The notes under the pieces are model-generated. The model was not told the origin of the DNA. It worked only from the letters and a program-made list of their open reading frames with translations, and ran no database searches. Below, piece by piece: positions 16,462 through 24,414 of a stretch of 50,613 nucleotides of DNA. The stretch's first letter is position 1. Each line of letters begins with the position of its first letter. Location: assembly GCA_052387815.1 (NCBI GenBank), contig JBQTIU010000114.1, positions 1 to 50,613 on the forward strand, in the 5' to 3' direction. The stretch comes from JBQTIU01 sp052387815 (GTDB lineage: Bacteria; Pseudomonadota; Alphaproteobacteria; CACIAM-22H2). The translations under genes and the position numbers were made by a program.

Positions 16462-17319
16462 ATGACCTACGCCCAACTCGAGAACACGATCGACCGCGCC
16501 TGGGAAGACCGGGACCGTCTCGGCCTGTCGACCACCGGGGAGGTGCGCGATGCGGTCGAGGCGGCGCTCGAGGAGCTCGATGCGGGCCGCGCCCGCGTGG
16601 CCGCGAAGATCGACGGCGCCTGGCGGGTCAACCAATGGCTCAAGAAGGCCGTGCTGCTGTCCTTCCGGCTCACCGATTCGGGGCCGCTGCCGGGCGGGCC
16701 CGGCGACCCCCAGCGCGGGCCCGGCGCCTGGTTCGACAAGGTGCCCTCCAAATTCGCCGGCTGGGACGAGCGGCGGTTTCGCGCCGCCGGCTTCCGCGCC
16801 GTGCCCGGCTGCGTCGTTCGCCGCTCCGCCTACATCGCGCCCGGGGTCGTGCTGATGCCGTGCTTCGTCAACGTCGGCGCCCGTGTCGGGTCGGGCACCA
16901 TGGTCGACACCTGGGCGACGGTCGGGTCCTGCGCCCAGATCGGCAACAACTGCCACATCTCGGGCGGCGCCGGCATCGGGGGCGTGCTCGAGCCCGTGCA
17001 GGCCGGTCCGGTGATCGTCGAGGACGACTGCTTCATCGGCGCCCGCAGCGAGGTGGCCGAGGGCGTGATCGTCGAAACCGGAGCGGTGCTGTCGATGGGC
17101 GTCTACATCGGCGCCTCGACGCGGATCGTCGACCGCGCCAGCGGCGAGATCCGTTACGGGCGCGTGCCGGCATTTGCGGTCGTGGTGCCGGGCAACCTCG
17201 CCGGCAAGCCCCTTCCTGACGGCAGCCCCGGTCCCTCCACCTACTGCGCCGTGATCGTCAAGCGCGTCGATGAAAAGACCCGCGCCAAGACCTCGATCAA
17301 CGAGTTGCTGCGCAGCTAG
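16462..17319 (+). CDS. dapD: Tetrahydrodipicolinate N-succinyltransferase
   Basis: A 285-residue acyltransferase that succinylates tetrahydrodipicolinate in lysine and peptidoglycan precursor synthesis. The N-terminal helical domain contains INQ-type substrate contacts (GAWRVNQWLKKAVLLSFR). The C-terminal left-handed beta-helix is seen as hexapeptide turns from AYIAPGVVLMP through GSGTMVDTWATVGSCAQIG, NCHISGGAGIGGV and DDCFIGARSEVAEGV. Length matches the family. ATG 16462 starts the MTYAQLENTID helix. dapE, the later step in the same pathway, lies downstream with a minus-strand gene in between, so the two are near but not in one operon. The 163 bases upstream hold no recognisable gene. Confidence 0.96.
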   Translation: MTYAQLENTIDRAWEDRDRLGLSTTGEVRDAVEAALEELDAGRARVAAKIDGAWRVNQWLKKAVLLSFRLTDSGPLPGGPGDPQRGPGAWFDKVPSKFAGWDERRFRAAGFRAVPGCVVRRSAYIAPGVVLMPCFVNVGARVGSGTMVDTWATVGSCAQIGNNCHISGGAGIGGVLEPVQAGPVIVEDDCFIGARSEVAEGVIVETGAVLSMGVYIGASTRIVDRASGEIRYGRVPAFAVVVPGNLAGKPLPDGSPGPSTYCAVIVKRVDEKTRAKTSINELLRS

Positions 17320-17377
17320 GCCCGGTGGCGGCGCCGTCGGGGTCGGCTTCGTAGAGGGTGCCGAAGGGCGAGGCGGT

Positions 17378-17848
17378 TCATTGGCGGTCGCTGAACCGGC
17401 CGTGGCGGGCATCGGCCATCAGCCGGCCGAACTGCTCGCCGGTCACGTGCAGCAGGCTGGCGTGATCCCCGCCCTCGAAGTAGACATCGGGTTGGGCGGC
17501 GAGGCTGTCGTCGATGATGACGTCGAGCCCATAGGCCTCCCCGATCGGCGGAACGGCGCCGCGATCGCAGTCCTTGAACAGCGCCTCCACCTCCTGTTCC
17601 GTCGCCAGGCCGACGCGCCGGTTCAACTGGGTTTGGAGCTCGCGGAACCGGATGTGGTGCGAGGCCGGCAACACCGCCATCAGATAGCCGCCCTCGTCCT
17701 TGAGAACGATGGCCTTGGCGAGGCGGTCGCCCGGGACGTGGGTGGCCTCGGCGGTTTGCAGGGACGACAGGGTCGGCCGGTGGGTCAACACCTCGTACTC
17801 GACCCCGCGGTTCGCCAAGTATTGCTTGACCGTCATCGCCAATGGCAT
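17378..17848 (-). CDS. YbaK/aminoacyl-tRNA deacylase family protein
   Basis: A 156-residue protein of the YbaK/ProX editing superfamily, which hydrolyses mischarged aminoacyl-tRNAs. Recognisable features are the catalytic-lysine strand AKAIVLKDEGGYLMAVLPASH, a GAVPPIG segment typical of the substrate pocket, and the LDVIIDDSL and VYFEGG strands. The N-terminal half contains the EVLTHRPTLSSLQTAEATHV block. Start ATG 17848 is used; ATG 17836 is possible. It lies on the opposite strand between dapD and dapE. Which tRNA it edits is not evident. Confidence 0.8.
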   Translation of the reverse strand: MPLAMTVKQYLANRGVEYEVLTHRPTLSSLQTAEATHVPGDRLAKAIVLKDEGGYLMAVLPASHHIRFRELQTQLNRRVGLATEQEVEALFKDCDRGAVPPIGEAYGLDVIIDDSLAAQPDVYFEGGDHASLLHVTGEQFGRLMADARHGRFSDRQ

Positions 17849-17995
17849 GGTATGCCTCCGCTCCCGTGCGGCCATCGCCGGAAATCCTACACCCTTGCCC
17901 GCGCACCTCGCAACCCCGCGACGCCCCGATTCCGTGTTAGTCTGCCGCCAGCGCCGGCAGCGCGGACCGTTGACAGGCGGTACGAGGACACGACA

Positions 17996-19165
17996 TTGAG
18001 CGCCGTCGATCCCGTCGAGCTGACGCGCGCCCTGGTCCGCCGGGCCTCCGTCACGCCACGCGACGAGGGCGCGCTGGCGGTGATCGAGGCGGCGCTCATC
18101 CCGCTCGGCTTCGCCTGCCACCGGCTGCCGTTCTCGGCCGCCGGCACGCCCGATGTCGACAACCTCTATGCGCGGCTGGGCGGCGCCGGCCCGCAGTTCT
18201 GCTTCGCCGGCCACAGCGACGTGGTGCCGGCCGGCGAGCGCGAGCGCTGGAGCGTCGACCCGTTCGGCGCCGAGATCATCGACGGCCAGATCTACGGCCG
18301 CGGCGCCGCCGACATGAAGGGCGCGATCGCCGCCTTCATCGCCGCCGCCGCCGCGTTCCTTGGCCGCCGCGGCCGCGATTTCGGCGGCTCGATCAGCCTG
18401 TTGATCACCGGGGACGAGGAAGGACCGGCCATCAACGGCACCGCCAAGGTGCTGGCGTGGCTCGCCCAGCGGCGCGAGACGTTGGCGGCCTGCGTGGTCG
18501 GCGAACCGACCTCGGAAGCGGTGCTCGGCGACATGGCGAAGATCGGCCGGCGCGGCAGCATGACGGTCCGCCTGGCCGTCCGCGGGGTCCAGGGACACGT
18601 CGCCTACCCGCATCTCGCCGACAATCCCGTCCACCACCTGGTGCGGGCGCTGTCCGGGTTGATCGCCGATCAGCTCGATACGGGCACGCCGTATTTCCAG
18701 CCTTCGTCCCTCCAGCTCACCACCGTCGATGTCGGCAACCCGACGACCAACCTGATCCCGGGCGAGGCTTGCGCCACCTTCAACATCCGCTTCAACGACC
18801 GGCACAGCTCGGCCAGCCTCGCCGAGTGGCTCCGCAAGCGCCTCGCCGCCGAGGGCGGGCGCTACGCGGTGGACCTCCAGGTGTCGGGCGAAGCCTTCTT
18901 GACGCCCCCGGGGCCGTTGAGCGACCTCGTCGTACGGGCGGTCGAACGGACGCTCGGCCGCCGGCCGCGGCTATCGACCACCGGCGGCACCTCGGATGCG
19001 CGCTTCATCCGCGCCTGCTGCCCGGTGGTCGAATTCGGCCTGGTGGGCCAGACCATACACAAGGTCGACGAGCGCGCCGCTATCGAGGATATCCGCAACC
19101 TGGCTTCGATCTACCAGGCGATGCTCGACGGGTTCTTCGCCGAGAGCGTGACCCGACGCCAGTGA
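17996..19165 (+). CDS. dapE: Succinyl-diaminopimelate desuccinylase
   Basis: A 389-residue M20 zinc hydrolase that removes succinate from succinyl-diaminopimelate, giving LL-DAP for lysine and peptidoglycan. The complete di-zinc site is visible: GHSDVVP, GRGAADMKGA (bridging Asp), TGDEEGPA (general base Glu and metal Glu), VGEPTSE, and the C-terminal GQTIHKVDER with the last His. The dimerisation part contains HVAYPHLADNP, typical of DapE rather than ArgE. A TTG start at 17996 is chosen because a GAGGA box lies about eight bases upstream and the protein begins there as in the family. The following membrane-protein gene starts ten bases after the stop. Confidence 0.95.
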   Translation: MSAVDPVELTRALVRRASVTPRDEGALAVIEAALIPLGFACHRLPFSAAGTPDVDNLYARLGGAGPQFCFAGHSDVVPAGERERWSVDPFGAEIIDGQIYGRGAADMKGAIAAFIAAAAAFLGRRGRDFGGSISLLITGDEEGPAINGTAKVLAWLAQRRETLAACVVGEPTSEAVLGDMAKIGRRGSMTVRLAVRGVQGHVAYPHLADNPVHHLVRALSGLIADQLDTGTPYFQPSSLQLTTVDVGNPTTNLIPGEACATFNIRFNDRHSSASLAEWLRKRLAAEGGRYAVDLQVSGEAFLTPPGPLSDLVVRAVERTLGRRPRLSTTGGTSDARFIRACCPVVEFGLVGQTIHKVDERAAIEDIRNLASIYQAMLDGFFAESVTRRQ

Positions 19166-19175
19166 CCGGCCGCCC

Positions 19176-19742
19176 ATGATCACGCTCCGCGAAGTCGGCT
19201 TCGGCGTGTTCGGCGCCTGGCGCCTGGCGCGGCTCGAGCCCACGGGCATGCGCTATTTCGACACCTCGATCGACGGGTTCTGGCGGTCGTTCTTCGCCGC
19301 CCTGGTGGTTGCCCCTGGCTACCTCGTGGTGATGCTGCTCCGCCATGCCGCGCAGCCGGTCGCCGCCCACCCCGTGCGCGTGGCGCTTCTGGAGGCGATC
19401 GGCTATGCGATCGGCTGGACCCTCTACCCGCTCGTTGCCTTCTACTTGTGCCGGGCGTTCGATGTCGGGGGCCGCTATCTAGGCTATATCGTTGCCTACA
19501 ACTGGGCCAATGTGATCCAGGCCGCGATCTATGTCCCGGCGGTGATCGTGGGCGGCCTGCTGGTGTCCGGACCCGGCCTCCTCCTCGGGTTGGCCGTCAT
19601 GGTTGCGATTCTGTACTACCAGTATTTCATCGCCCGGGCCGCGCTCGGCGTCGGCGCGGCGGTGGCGCTGGTGTTCGTCGCCGTCGACTTCGCCACCGGC
19701 ATGGCTCTGCATCGGGTCATCGGCGCCCTCCTCGCGCGCTAA
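19176..19742 (+). CDS. Uncharacterised integral membrane protein
   Basis: A 188-residue hydrophobic protein not assignable to a named family with certainty. Four to five membrane segments are evident: FFAALVVAPGYLVVMLL, ALLEAIGYAIGWTLYPLVAFYL, a segment around VIQAAIYVPAVIVGGLLV, LLLGLAVMVAILYYQYFIA, and a final AALGVGAAVALVFVAVDFA. It starts ten bases after dapE and ends with a 4-base overlap with the convergent truA gene, so it likely shares the dapE transcript. No catalytic motif is apparent. Confidence 0.75.
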   Translation: MITLREVGFGVFGAWRLARLEPTGMRYFDTSIDGFWRSFFAALVVAPGYLVVMLLRHAAQPVAAHPVRVALLEAIGYAIGWTLYPLVAFYLCRAFDVGGRYLGYIVAYNWANVIQAAIYVPAVIVGGLLVSGPGLLLGLAVMVAILYYQYFIARAALGVGAAVALVFVAVDFATGMALHRVIGALLAR

Positions 19743-20476
19743 TACTCCACGCGCGTGAGATAGAGCCCGTCGGCCGGGGCGGTCGGGCCGGCCTGCCTGC
19801 GGTCGCGCGCGGCCAGCGCCGCCGCGACATCGGCCGTCATCCACTTGCCTTCGCCCACCCGCTTGAGCGTGCCGATCATGGTGCGCACCTGGTGGTGGAG
19901 GAAGGAGCGGGCGCGGGCCCAGACGTGGATTTCCTCGGCTGCCCGCGCCACGTCGAGCCGGTCGAGGGTTTTTTGCGGCGATTTGGCTTGGCAGGCGCTC
20001 GACCGGAAGGTCGAGAAATCGTGGTGGCCGACCAGCGCCTGCGCGGCGCGGTGCATGGCGTCGGCATCGAGCCGCTTGGGCACGTGCCAGACGCGATGGA
20101 TGTCCACCGCCGGCGGCGCGCGGCGGTTGAGGATGCGGTAGAGATAGGTGCGCGAGGTCGCCGACCGGCGGGCGTCGAAGTCGTCGGGGGCGACCTCCGC
20201 GGCCAGCACGGCGATCGGATCGGGCTGCAAATGATAGTTGAGGGCGTCGCGCACCTTGTCCGGCGGCGGCCCCTTGACGAGGTCGAAATGGATCACTTGC
20301 CCCAGCGCGTGGACGCCGGCATCGGTGCGGCCGGCGGCAGTGGCGATGGCGCGCTCGCCGCAGAACTTGACGATCGCCGCCTCGAGCGCCGCCTGCACCG
20401 AAGGTCCGTTGTCCTGGCGCTGCCAGCCGACGAAATTCGTGCCGTCGTATTCGAGGACCAGCCGATAGCGCGTCAT
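19739..20476 (-). CDS. truA: tRNA pseudouridine(38-40) synthase TruA
   Basis: A 245-residue pseudouridine synthase that modifies U38-U40 in the tRNA anticodon arm. The motifs are RYRLVLEYDGTNFVGWQRQ at the start, the catalytic Asp in AAGRTDAGVHALGQV, SATSRTYLYRILN, and RSFLHHQVRTMIGTL near the C-terminus. Start ATG 20476 overlaps the fmt stop by four bases (ATGA), so truA is the last gene of a def-fmt-truA operon, an arrangement common in alphaproteobacteria. Confidence 0.95.
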   Translation of the reverse strand: MTRYRLVLEYDGTNFVGWQRQDNGPSVQAALEAAIVKFCGERAIATAAGRTDAGVHALGQVIHFDLVKGPPPDKVRDALNYHLQPDPIAVLAAEVAPDDFDARRSATSRTYLYRILNRRAPPAVDIHRVWHVPKRLDADAMHRAAQALVGHHDFSTFRSSACQAKSPQKTLDRLDVARAAEEIHVWARARSFLHHQVRTMIGTLKRVGEGKWMTADVAAALAARDRRQAGPTAPADGLYLTRVEY

Positions 20477-21393
20477 CGCATAAGCCTCGCCCCGGCCGGG
20501 ATCGGATGGCCGCGCAGGAAGTCCTCGGCCGCCATCGGCGCACGGCCCGGGCGCTGGACCTCGAGGAGCCGGAGCGCGCCCGCCCCGCAGGCGATCGTCA
20601 GAGAATCGTCGAGCGCCGTCCCCGGCGCGCCCGCGGACGCTGCCGCGATCTCGGCCGCCAACACCTTGATGCGGTCGGCGCCGAACTCGAACCACGCCCC
20701 GGGCCAGGGGTCGAGCGCGCGCACCCGGCGCGCAAGGGCGGCCGCTGGCTGGCGCCAATCGAGCCGCCCGTCGTCGCGGGCGAGCTTGGCGGCATGCGTG
20801 ACACCGTCTTGGGCCTGCGGCCGTGGCGTAAGATCGCCCGCCGCCAGGCGCCGGAGCGCCTCAACGATCAGCCGCGCGCCCATGGCCGCCAGCGCCTCGG
20901 AAAGGCTCCTCGCCGTCGCATCGCCGGGGATCGGAATTTTCTCCTGCAACAAGATGGCGCCGGTATCGAGCCCTTCGTCCATCTCCATGATGGTGATGCC
21001 GGTCTCGGTGTCGCCGGCCAGGATCGCATGCTGGATCGGCGCCGCCCCGCGCCAGCGCGGCAGCAGCGAGGCATGGATGTTGAGGCAGCCATGGCGGGGT
21101 ACGGCAAGGACGGCCTTGGGCAGGATGAGGCCGTAGGCGACCACCACCGCGACCTCGGGCTTGAGCGCGGCGAGCGCGCTTGCCGCTGCCTCGCCCTTGA
21201 GGCTGGCGGGCGTGGCCACCGCGAGCCCGCCGGCGTGGGCGAACTCGTCGACCGGCGAGGGGCGCAGGCGCTGCCCCCGCCCCGCCGGCCGCGGCGGGGC
21301 CGCCCACACGCCGGCCAGCTCGTGGCCGGCCTCGATGAGGGCGCGCAAGGCCGGCACCGCGAACCAGGGCGTGCCCATGAAGACGAGGCGCAT
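20473..21393 (-). CDS. fmt: Methionyl-tRNA formyltransferase
   Basis: A 306-residue enzyme that formylates initiator Met-tRNA with 10-formyl-tetrahydrofolate. It begins MRLVFMGTPWFAVPALRAL, and the catalytic core has the NIHASLLPRWRGAAPIQHAI segment (catalytic Asn and His) followed by GDTETGITIMEMDEGLDTG. The C-terminal OB-like domain binds tRNA (VRALDPWPGAWFEF). It sits 21 bases downstream of def and is translationally coupled to truA; def removes the formyl group this enzyme adds. Confidence 0.96.
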   Translation of the reverse strand: MRLVFMGTPWFAVPALRALIEAGHELAGVWAAPPRPAGRGQRLRPSPVDEFAHAGGLAVATPASLKGEAAASALAALKPEVAVVVAYGLILPKAVLAVPRHGCLNIHASLLPRWRGAAPIQHAILAGDTETGITIMEMDEGLDTGAILLQEKIPIPGDATARSLSEALAAMGARLIVEALRRLAAGDLTPRPQAQDGVTHAAKLARDDGRLDWRQPAAALARRVRALDPWPGAWFEFGADRIKVLAAEIAAASAGAPGTALDDSLTIACGAGALRLLEVQRPGRAPMAAEDFLRGHPIPAGARLMR

Positions 21394-21414
21394 GTCGCGG
21401 GGAGCCGGCCGAGG

Positions 21415-21939
21415 TCAGGCGGAGGCGGCCAGCTTGGCTTTCTTCGCTTTGATGAGCTTGCGCAGGATGATGCGCCGGCGGAGCGCCGAGATGCGATCAA
21501 CGAACAGCACGCCCTCCAAGTGGTCCATCTCGTGCTGGAGGCAGACCGCGAGCAGGCCCGCAGCGTGAATTTCGCGGCGTTCATTCTCGTGGTCGAGGTA
21601 GCGGACCTTGACCTCGGCGGGCCGGGTGACCTCGGCATAGTGCTCGGGAAATGACAGGCAACCCTCCTCGTACGGCTTCAACTCCGCCGACGCCCAGACG
21701 AGTTCGGGGTCGGCAACCATGAGCGGCCGCTTGGGCTCGCCCTGGCGGGCGACGTCGACGACCAGGACCCGGAGCGCCTCGCCCAATTGCGGGGCGGCGA
21801 GCCCGAGCCCCGGAGCCTCGTGCATGGTCTCGAGCAGGTCGTCCATCAAGCGCCGGATGCGGGCGTCGACCTTCTCCACCGGCCTGGCCTTGATCTTGAG
21901 GCGCGGGTCGGGGGCGATGATGATCGGCAGGATGGCCAT
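21415..21939 (-). CDS. def: Peptide deformylase
   Basis: A 174-residue metalloenzyme that removes the N-terminal formyl group from nascent proteins. All three motifs are present: GLGLAAPQLG, EGCLSFPE (metal Cys) and QHEMDHLEG (two metal His and the catalytic Glu). Length is typical of type I deformylases. It heads the minus-strand def-fmt-truA operon. Immediately upstream of its start begins a gene-poor stretch of decayed toxin genes, marking the edge of the accessory island. Confidence 0.96.
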   Translation of the reverse strand: MAILPIIIAPDPRLKIKARPVEKVDARIRRLMDDLLETMHEAPGLGLAAPQLGEALRVLVVDVARQGEPKRPLMVADPELVWASAELKPYEEGCLSFPEHYAEVTRPAEVKVRYLDHENERREIHAAGLLAVCLQHEMDHLEGVLFVDRISALRRRIILRKLIKAKKAKLAASA

Positions 21940-21984
21940 GGCGTGCTAGGTAAGCCGCCGGCGCGCCGCGGTCAAGCGGTGCGC

Positions 21985-22145
21985 AAGGCGGTGTCAAGCT
22001 GGGTGCGTGAAGTGAGAAACGCCCGGTGGACGAAGCCGACTGACATCGAGGCGCAGACCGGAGTGCCGATCCGGTCGGCGGCAACCGCGTCGTGTTCGAC
22101 CTCTGCGGCAATCATTACCGGGTTGTCGTCGAGACGCTCGATTAC
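21985..22145 (+). pseudogene. HigB-like (COG4680-type) mRNA interferase toxin remnant
   Basis: Two plus-strand frames give pieces of a HigB-type toxin. One reads AVSSWVREVRNARWTKPTDIEAQ, equivalent to the family helix and loop with W-x-EV-x-x-A-x-W and P-x-DI. After a shift near 22075 the second reads GNRVVFDLCGNHYRVVV, equivalent to the conserved NRVVFNI-GN-YRLVV strands. The start of the gene and the last third (the RFVGTH-EYD segment) are missing. The 3' end stops where the minus-strand YhaV remnant begins. The matching antitoxin family (HigA, COG5499) is found about 4 kb downstream at 25988, on the other side of the three-gene ATPase cassette. Confidence 0.6.
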
Positions 22146-22146
22146 G

Positions 22147-22560
22147 TGCTTCCATCTGCAGATGTGCCGAGTCATTCGGCGACTATCCGCGATCCAACAT
22201 GCACTTGTACACGTGGTAGTGGTCGTCACCGTACTCGCGGGCCGCAGGGTTCGATCGTCGTTCGCCCATGCGTAGGTGATGATCCGCTGAGCGGTACTGT
22301 AGCGGAAGAAAAGCCTGTATTGCTGGAAAACTTGGCGCGAAACCAGTGCTTTCGGTCGTCACCTTGGATGTCGCCCTTGGCGATCGGCATAGAGGCCGGC
22401 ATGGCCTCGCGCAGAACGAGCAGCCGTCGAAAGCCATCGTCACCTTCCGGCGCGAAACGGCTGGAAGGGAAAAGAGCCGAAGGGTATCGTCGGTTATCGT
22501 GGGCTTGGTGCTCTCGATTCGGTCCGAGATGTCGCATTACCAACGAAAGAATAAGCCAGA
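22147..22560 (-). pseudogene. YhaV-family toxin remnant
   Basis: Three consecutive minus-strand frames reconstruct the C-terminal two thirds of a YhaV ribonuclease toxin. The order is KGDIQGDDRKHWFRAKF, then (after a shift near 22325) QQYRLFFRYSTAQRIITYAW and ANDDRTLR, then (after a shift near 22235) EYGDDHYHVYKCMLDRG followed by a premature TAG and SPNDSAHLQMEAR. These correspond to the GDTLGD-KHWFRAKFF-QQYRLFFRY, YAWVNDE-T-R and AY-VF-KML-RG-PPDDW blocks of the family. No PrlF antitoxin gene is seen beside it. Two frameshifts and a nonsense codon mean it is inactive. Confidence 0.7.
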
Positions 22561-22663
22561 TCAATTCCTTACACACGCCCCGCCACCATGTTCACCAATA
22601 AGATCGGCTAGGTTTCCTGCCCGAGACAACTCGCATGACCGCATACGAAGACGAGCCCTGAGC

Positions 22664-23026
22664 ATGTCGAAGATCAAGCTTCCAAACGGCGACGACCACC
22701 CCGAAGCAGCGGGCAAACACCTTGCAGACGCGGAAGCCCTGCTCGACGCGAGTCGCACCGACGGCGCCGCCTACCTGTCCGGTTATGTCGTCGAGTGCGC
22801 GCTCAAGTCTCTCGTCATCGTGGAGGGCAGGCAGGCGTGGGGCCATGACCTCAACGCCCTGTCGCGGAAGGCTCTCCGACTTGCCGCTCTGCCCGGAGCG
22901 AGGACGGCCCGCTATGTCCCGAGAATGAATGAAAGCCACTCGCTTTATGATGCCACCAGTGGATGGCGCGAGACGCTGCGGTACCGCGAGCCTGGCGCAA
23001 TAGGGCAGACCGTTGCCGTTTCCTAG
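22664..23026 (+). CDS. HEPN-like protein, first gene of ATPase cassette
   Basis: A 120-residue alpha-helical protein. The segment HLADAEALLDASRTDGAAYL and SGYVVECALKSLVI is typical of HEPN domains (small helical bundles that include many RNases of conflict systems and tRNA-nicking toxins), and GHDLNAL is a common HEPN continuation. R87-x4-H92 in RMNESH fits the general R-x4-6-H catalytic motif, so RNase activity is possible but unproven. Start ATG 22664 has only a weak ribosome binding site. It lies 66 bases upstream of the KGGVGR ATPase on the same strand, flanked by decayed toxins, and its base composition looks less GC-rich than the housekeeping genes. Assignment to HEPN is by pattern only. 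Confidence 0.6.
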   Translation: MSKIKLPNGDDHPEAAGKHLADAEALLDASRTDGAAYLSGYVVECALKSLVIVEGRQAWGHDLNALSRKALRLAALPGARTARYVPRMNESHSLYDATSGWRETLRYREPGAIGQTVAVS

Positions 23027-23091
23027 GTGGCCGAAGCTCAGGCAGTCTTCGAATCCACAGTCGTTCCCCTACGGATCGATGGAGTGGTGTG

Positions 23092-24411
23092 ATGGTGAAG
23101 AAGCACCTCGACGAAGCCCGAAACGACGCCATCGAAGCGCTGCAGCAGATTCTCGCCGAGCAGCCATCGATCGACAAAGTGGTCCTGATCGATGACCTGT
23201 TCGGGCGCATCCGCGTCGTCGTATGGGGTCCGCGAGATCGCACGGAGGAGTACGATCGGTCGATCTCCGAACGGCTGCGCGAGGCCGCCGGTCCCTTCTG
23301 GTCGGGCGAGATCTGGCATGGCAACGGCGAATCCAAGGCGGATCAGCTCGTATACGACCGGGAATGGGAGGAAGGTCATCCGGTACAAGAGCGTTTCCGC
23401 CGCGCTGACCGTGTCCGCAACCGGACCGGTTGGTTTAGGCCGATCGGGAAACCTCCCTGGAGCGCTGTCAGCGAGACGCCCGGTCCGCCCATCGTTGTCT
23501 TCTACTCCTTCAAGGGTGGTGTCGGGCGAACGACGGCGCTCGCCTCTTTTGCCATCCAGCGCGCACGTGCGGGCGAGCGCGTCGCCGTGCTGGACCTCGA
23601 CCTCGACGCGCCCGGTGTCGGAACACTTCTCGCCGCTGACAAGAGCGGCATGGCCGCGTCGTGGGGTGTTGTCGACTACCTCCTCGAGCGGCAGCTCGGA
23701 GACCTCGATCTTCGGGACTACTACCACGCGTGCAGCAGATCGGCGGTGACCGGCAGCGGAGCGGTGCTCGTTCTCCCTGCGGGGAGCCTTGATCCCGAGC
23801 GTGACTACCTCGGGAAGCTGGCACGCCTGGACCTCGACCCACCGTTCGGCGAGGACGGGAAGCAACCGCTGGAGTTTCTTCTTGAGCACGTGCGGGCAGA
23901 ACTTCAGCCTCATTGGCTGCTCGTCGACGCCCGCGCCGGTCTTTCTGAACCGGCGGGCGTGCTGCTCTCGGGTGGCGCGCACCTGCACGTGCTGTTCGGG
24001 ACCTCCTCGGAGCAGAGCTGGCGCGGGCTCCGACCTGTTCTCGAGCGGATCGGAGCCTCCCGCGTTCGCGACGACCACCCGCAGCTCGAGTGCGTGCTCG
24101 TCCACGCCATGGTGCCGGAGAATGTCGACGCCGCAGTGGCGGCGAAGGAAAGCTTCGCCGAGCGCTCCCTCGGCGAGTTCCGCGATCACTACTATGCGCC
24201 TGACCCTGAAGACCCCGACGTGGACCGTCTCTGGTATGTTCGCGATTCTGAGGCGAGTGACGCACCGCATGCTCCCGTCCCGATCTCGTACCAACCGCGG
24301 CTTGCGCATTTCAGCTGTATTGACGATGTCGCGGCCGACCTGGCGGAATCCAAGGAGTTCTGCGAGCTCGCCGATCGGATCGCGCAGCGGTTCGCGCGTG
24401 GGGAAGAGTGA
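23092..24411 (+). CDS. KGGVGR-motif variant SIMIBI ATPase with unassigned N-terminal domain
   Basis: A 439-residue protein. Residues 1-130 form a domain not recognised here, rich in charged residues, with IDKVVLIDDLFGRIRVVVWG and PFWSGEIWHG blocks. From about 133 a ParA/MinD-like P-loop domain starts: VVFYSFKGGVGRTTALASFA, a deviant Walker A with KGGVGR (141-146) in place of KGGVGK, then VLDLDLDAPGVG with D168/D170/D172, and a later LLVDARAGLSEPAG (Walker B/switch II region). NCBI uses the name KGGVGR-motif variant AAA ATPase for such proteins. In this family the ATPase is typically partnered with another protein; here it is followed after three bases by a second P-loop ATPase and preceded by a HEPN-like gene. 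ATG 23092 has GGAG seven bases upstream. A regulatory or signalling switch is inferred, not shown. Confidence 0.75.
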   Translation: MVKKHLDEARNDAIEALQQILAEQPSIDKVVLIDDLFGRIRVVVWGPRDRTEEYDRSISERLREAAGPFWSGEIWHGNGESKADQLVYDREWEEGHPVQERFRRADRVRNRTGWFRPIGKPPWSAVSETPGPPIVVFYSFKGGVGRTTALASFAIQRARAGERVAVLDLDLDAPGVGTLLAADKSGMAASWGVVDYLLERQLGDLDLRDYYHACSRSAVTGSGAVLVLPAGSLDPERDYLGKLARLDLDPPFGEDGKQPLEFLLEHVRAELQPHWLLVDARAGLSEPAGVLLSGGAHLHVLFGTSSEQSWRGLRPVLERIGASRVRDDHPQLECVLVHAMVPENVDAAVAAKESFAERSLGEFRDHYYAPDPEDPDVDRLWYVRDSEASDAPHAPVPISYQPRLAHFSCIDDVAADLAESKEFCELADRIAQRFARGEE

Positions 24412-24414
24412 ACC

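Noticed and set aside
23013..23092. Possible tRNA end suggested by a TTCGAATCC string near 23045
   Set aside because: No acceptor stem, anticodon arm or D arm could be paired around it.
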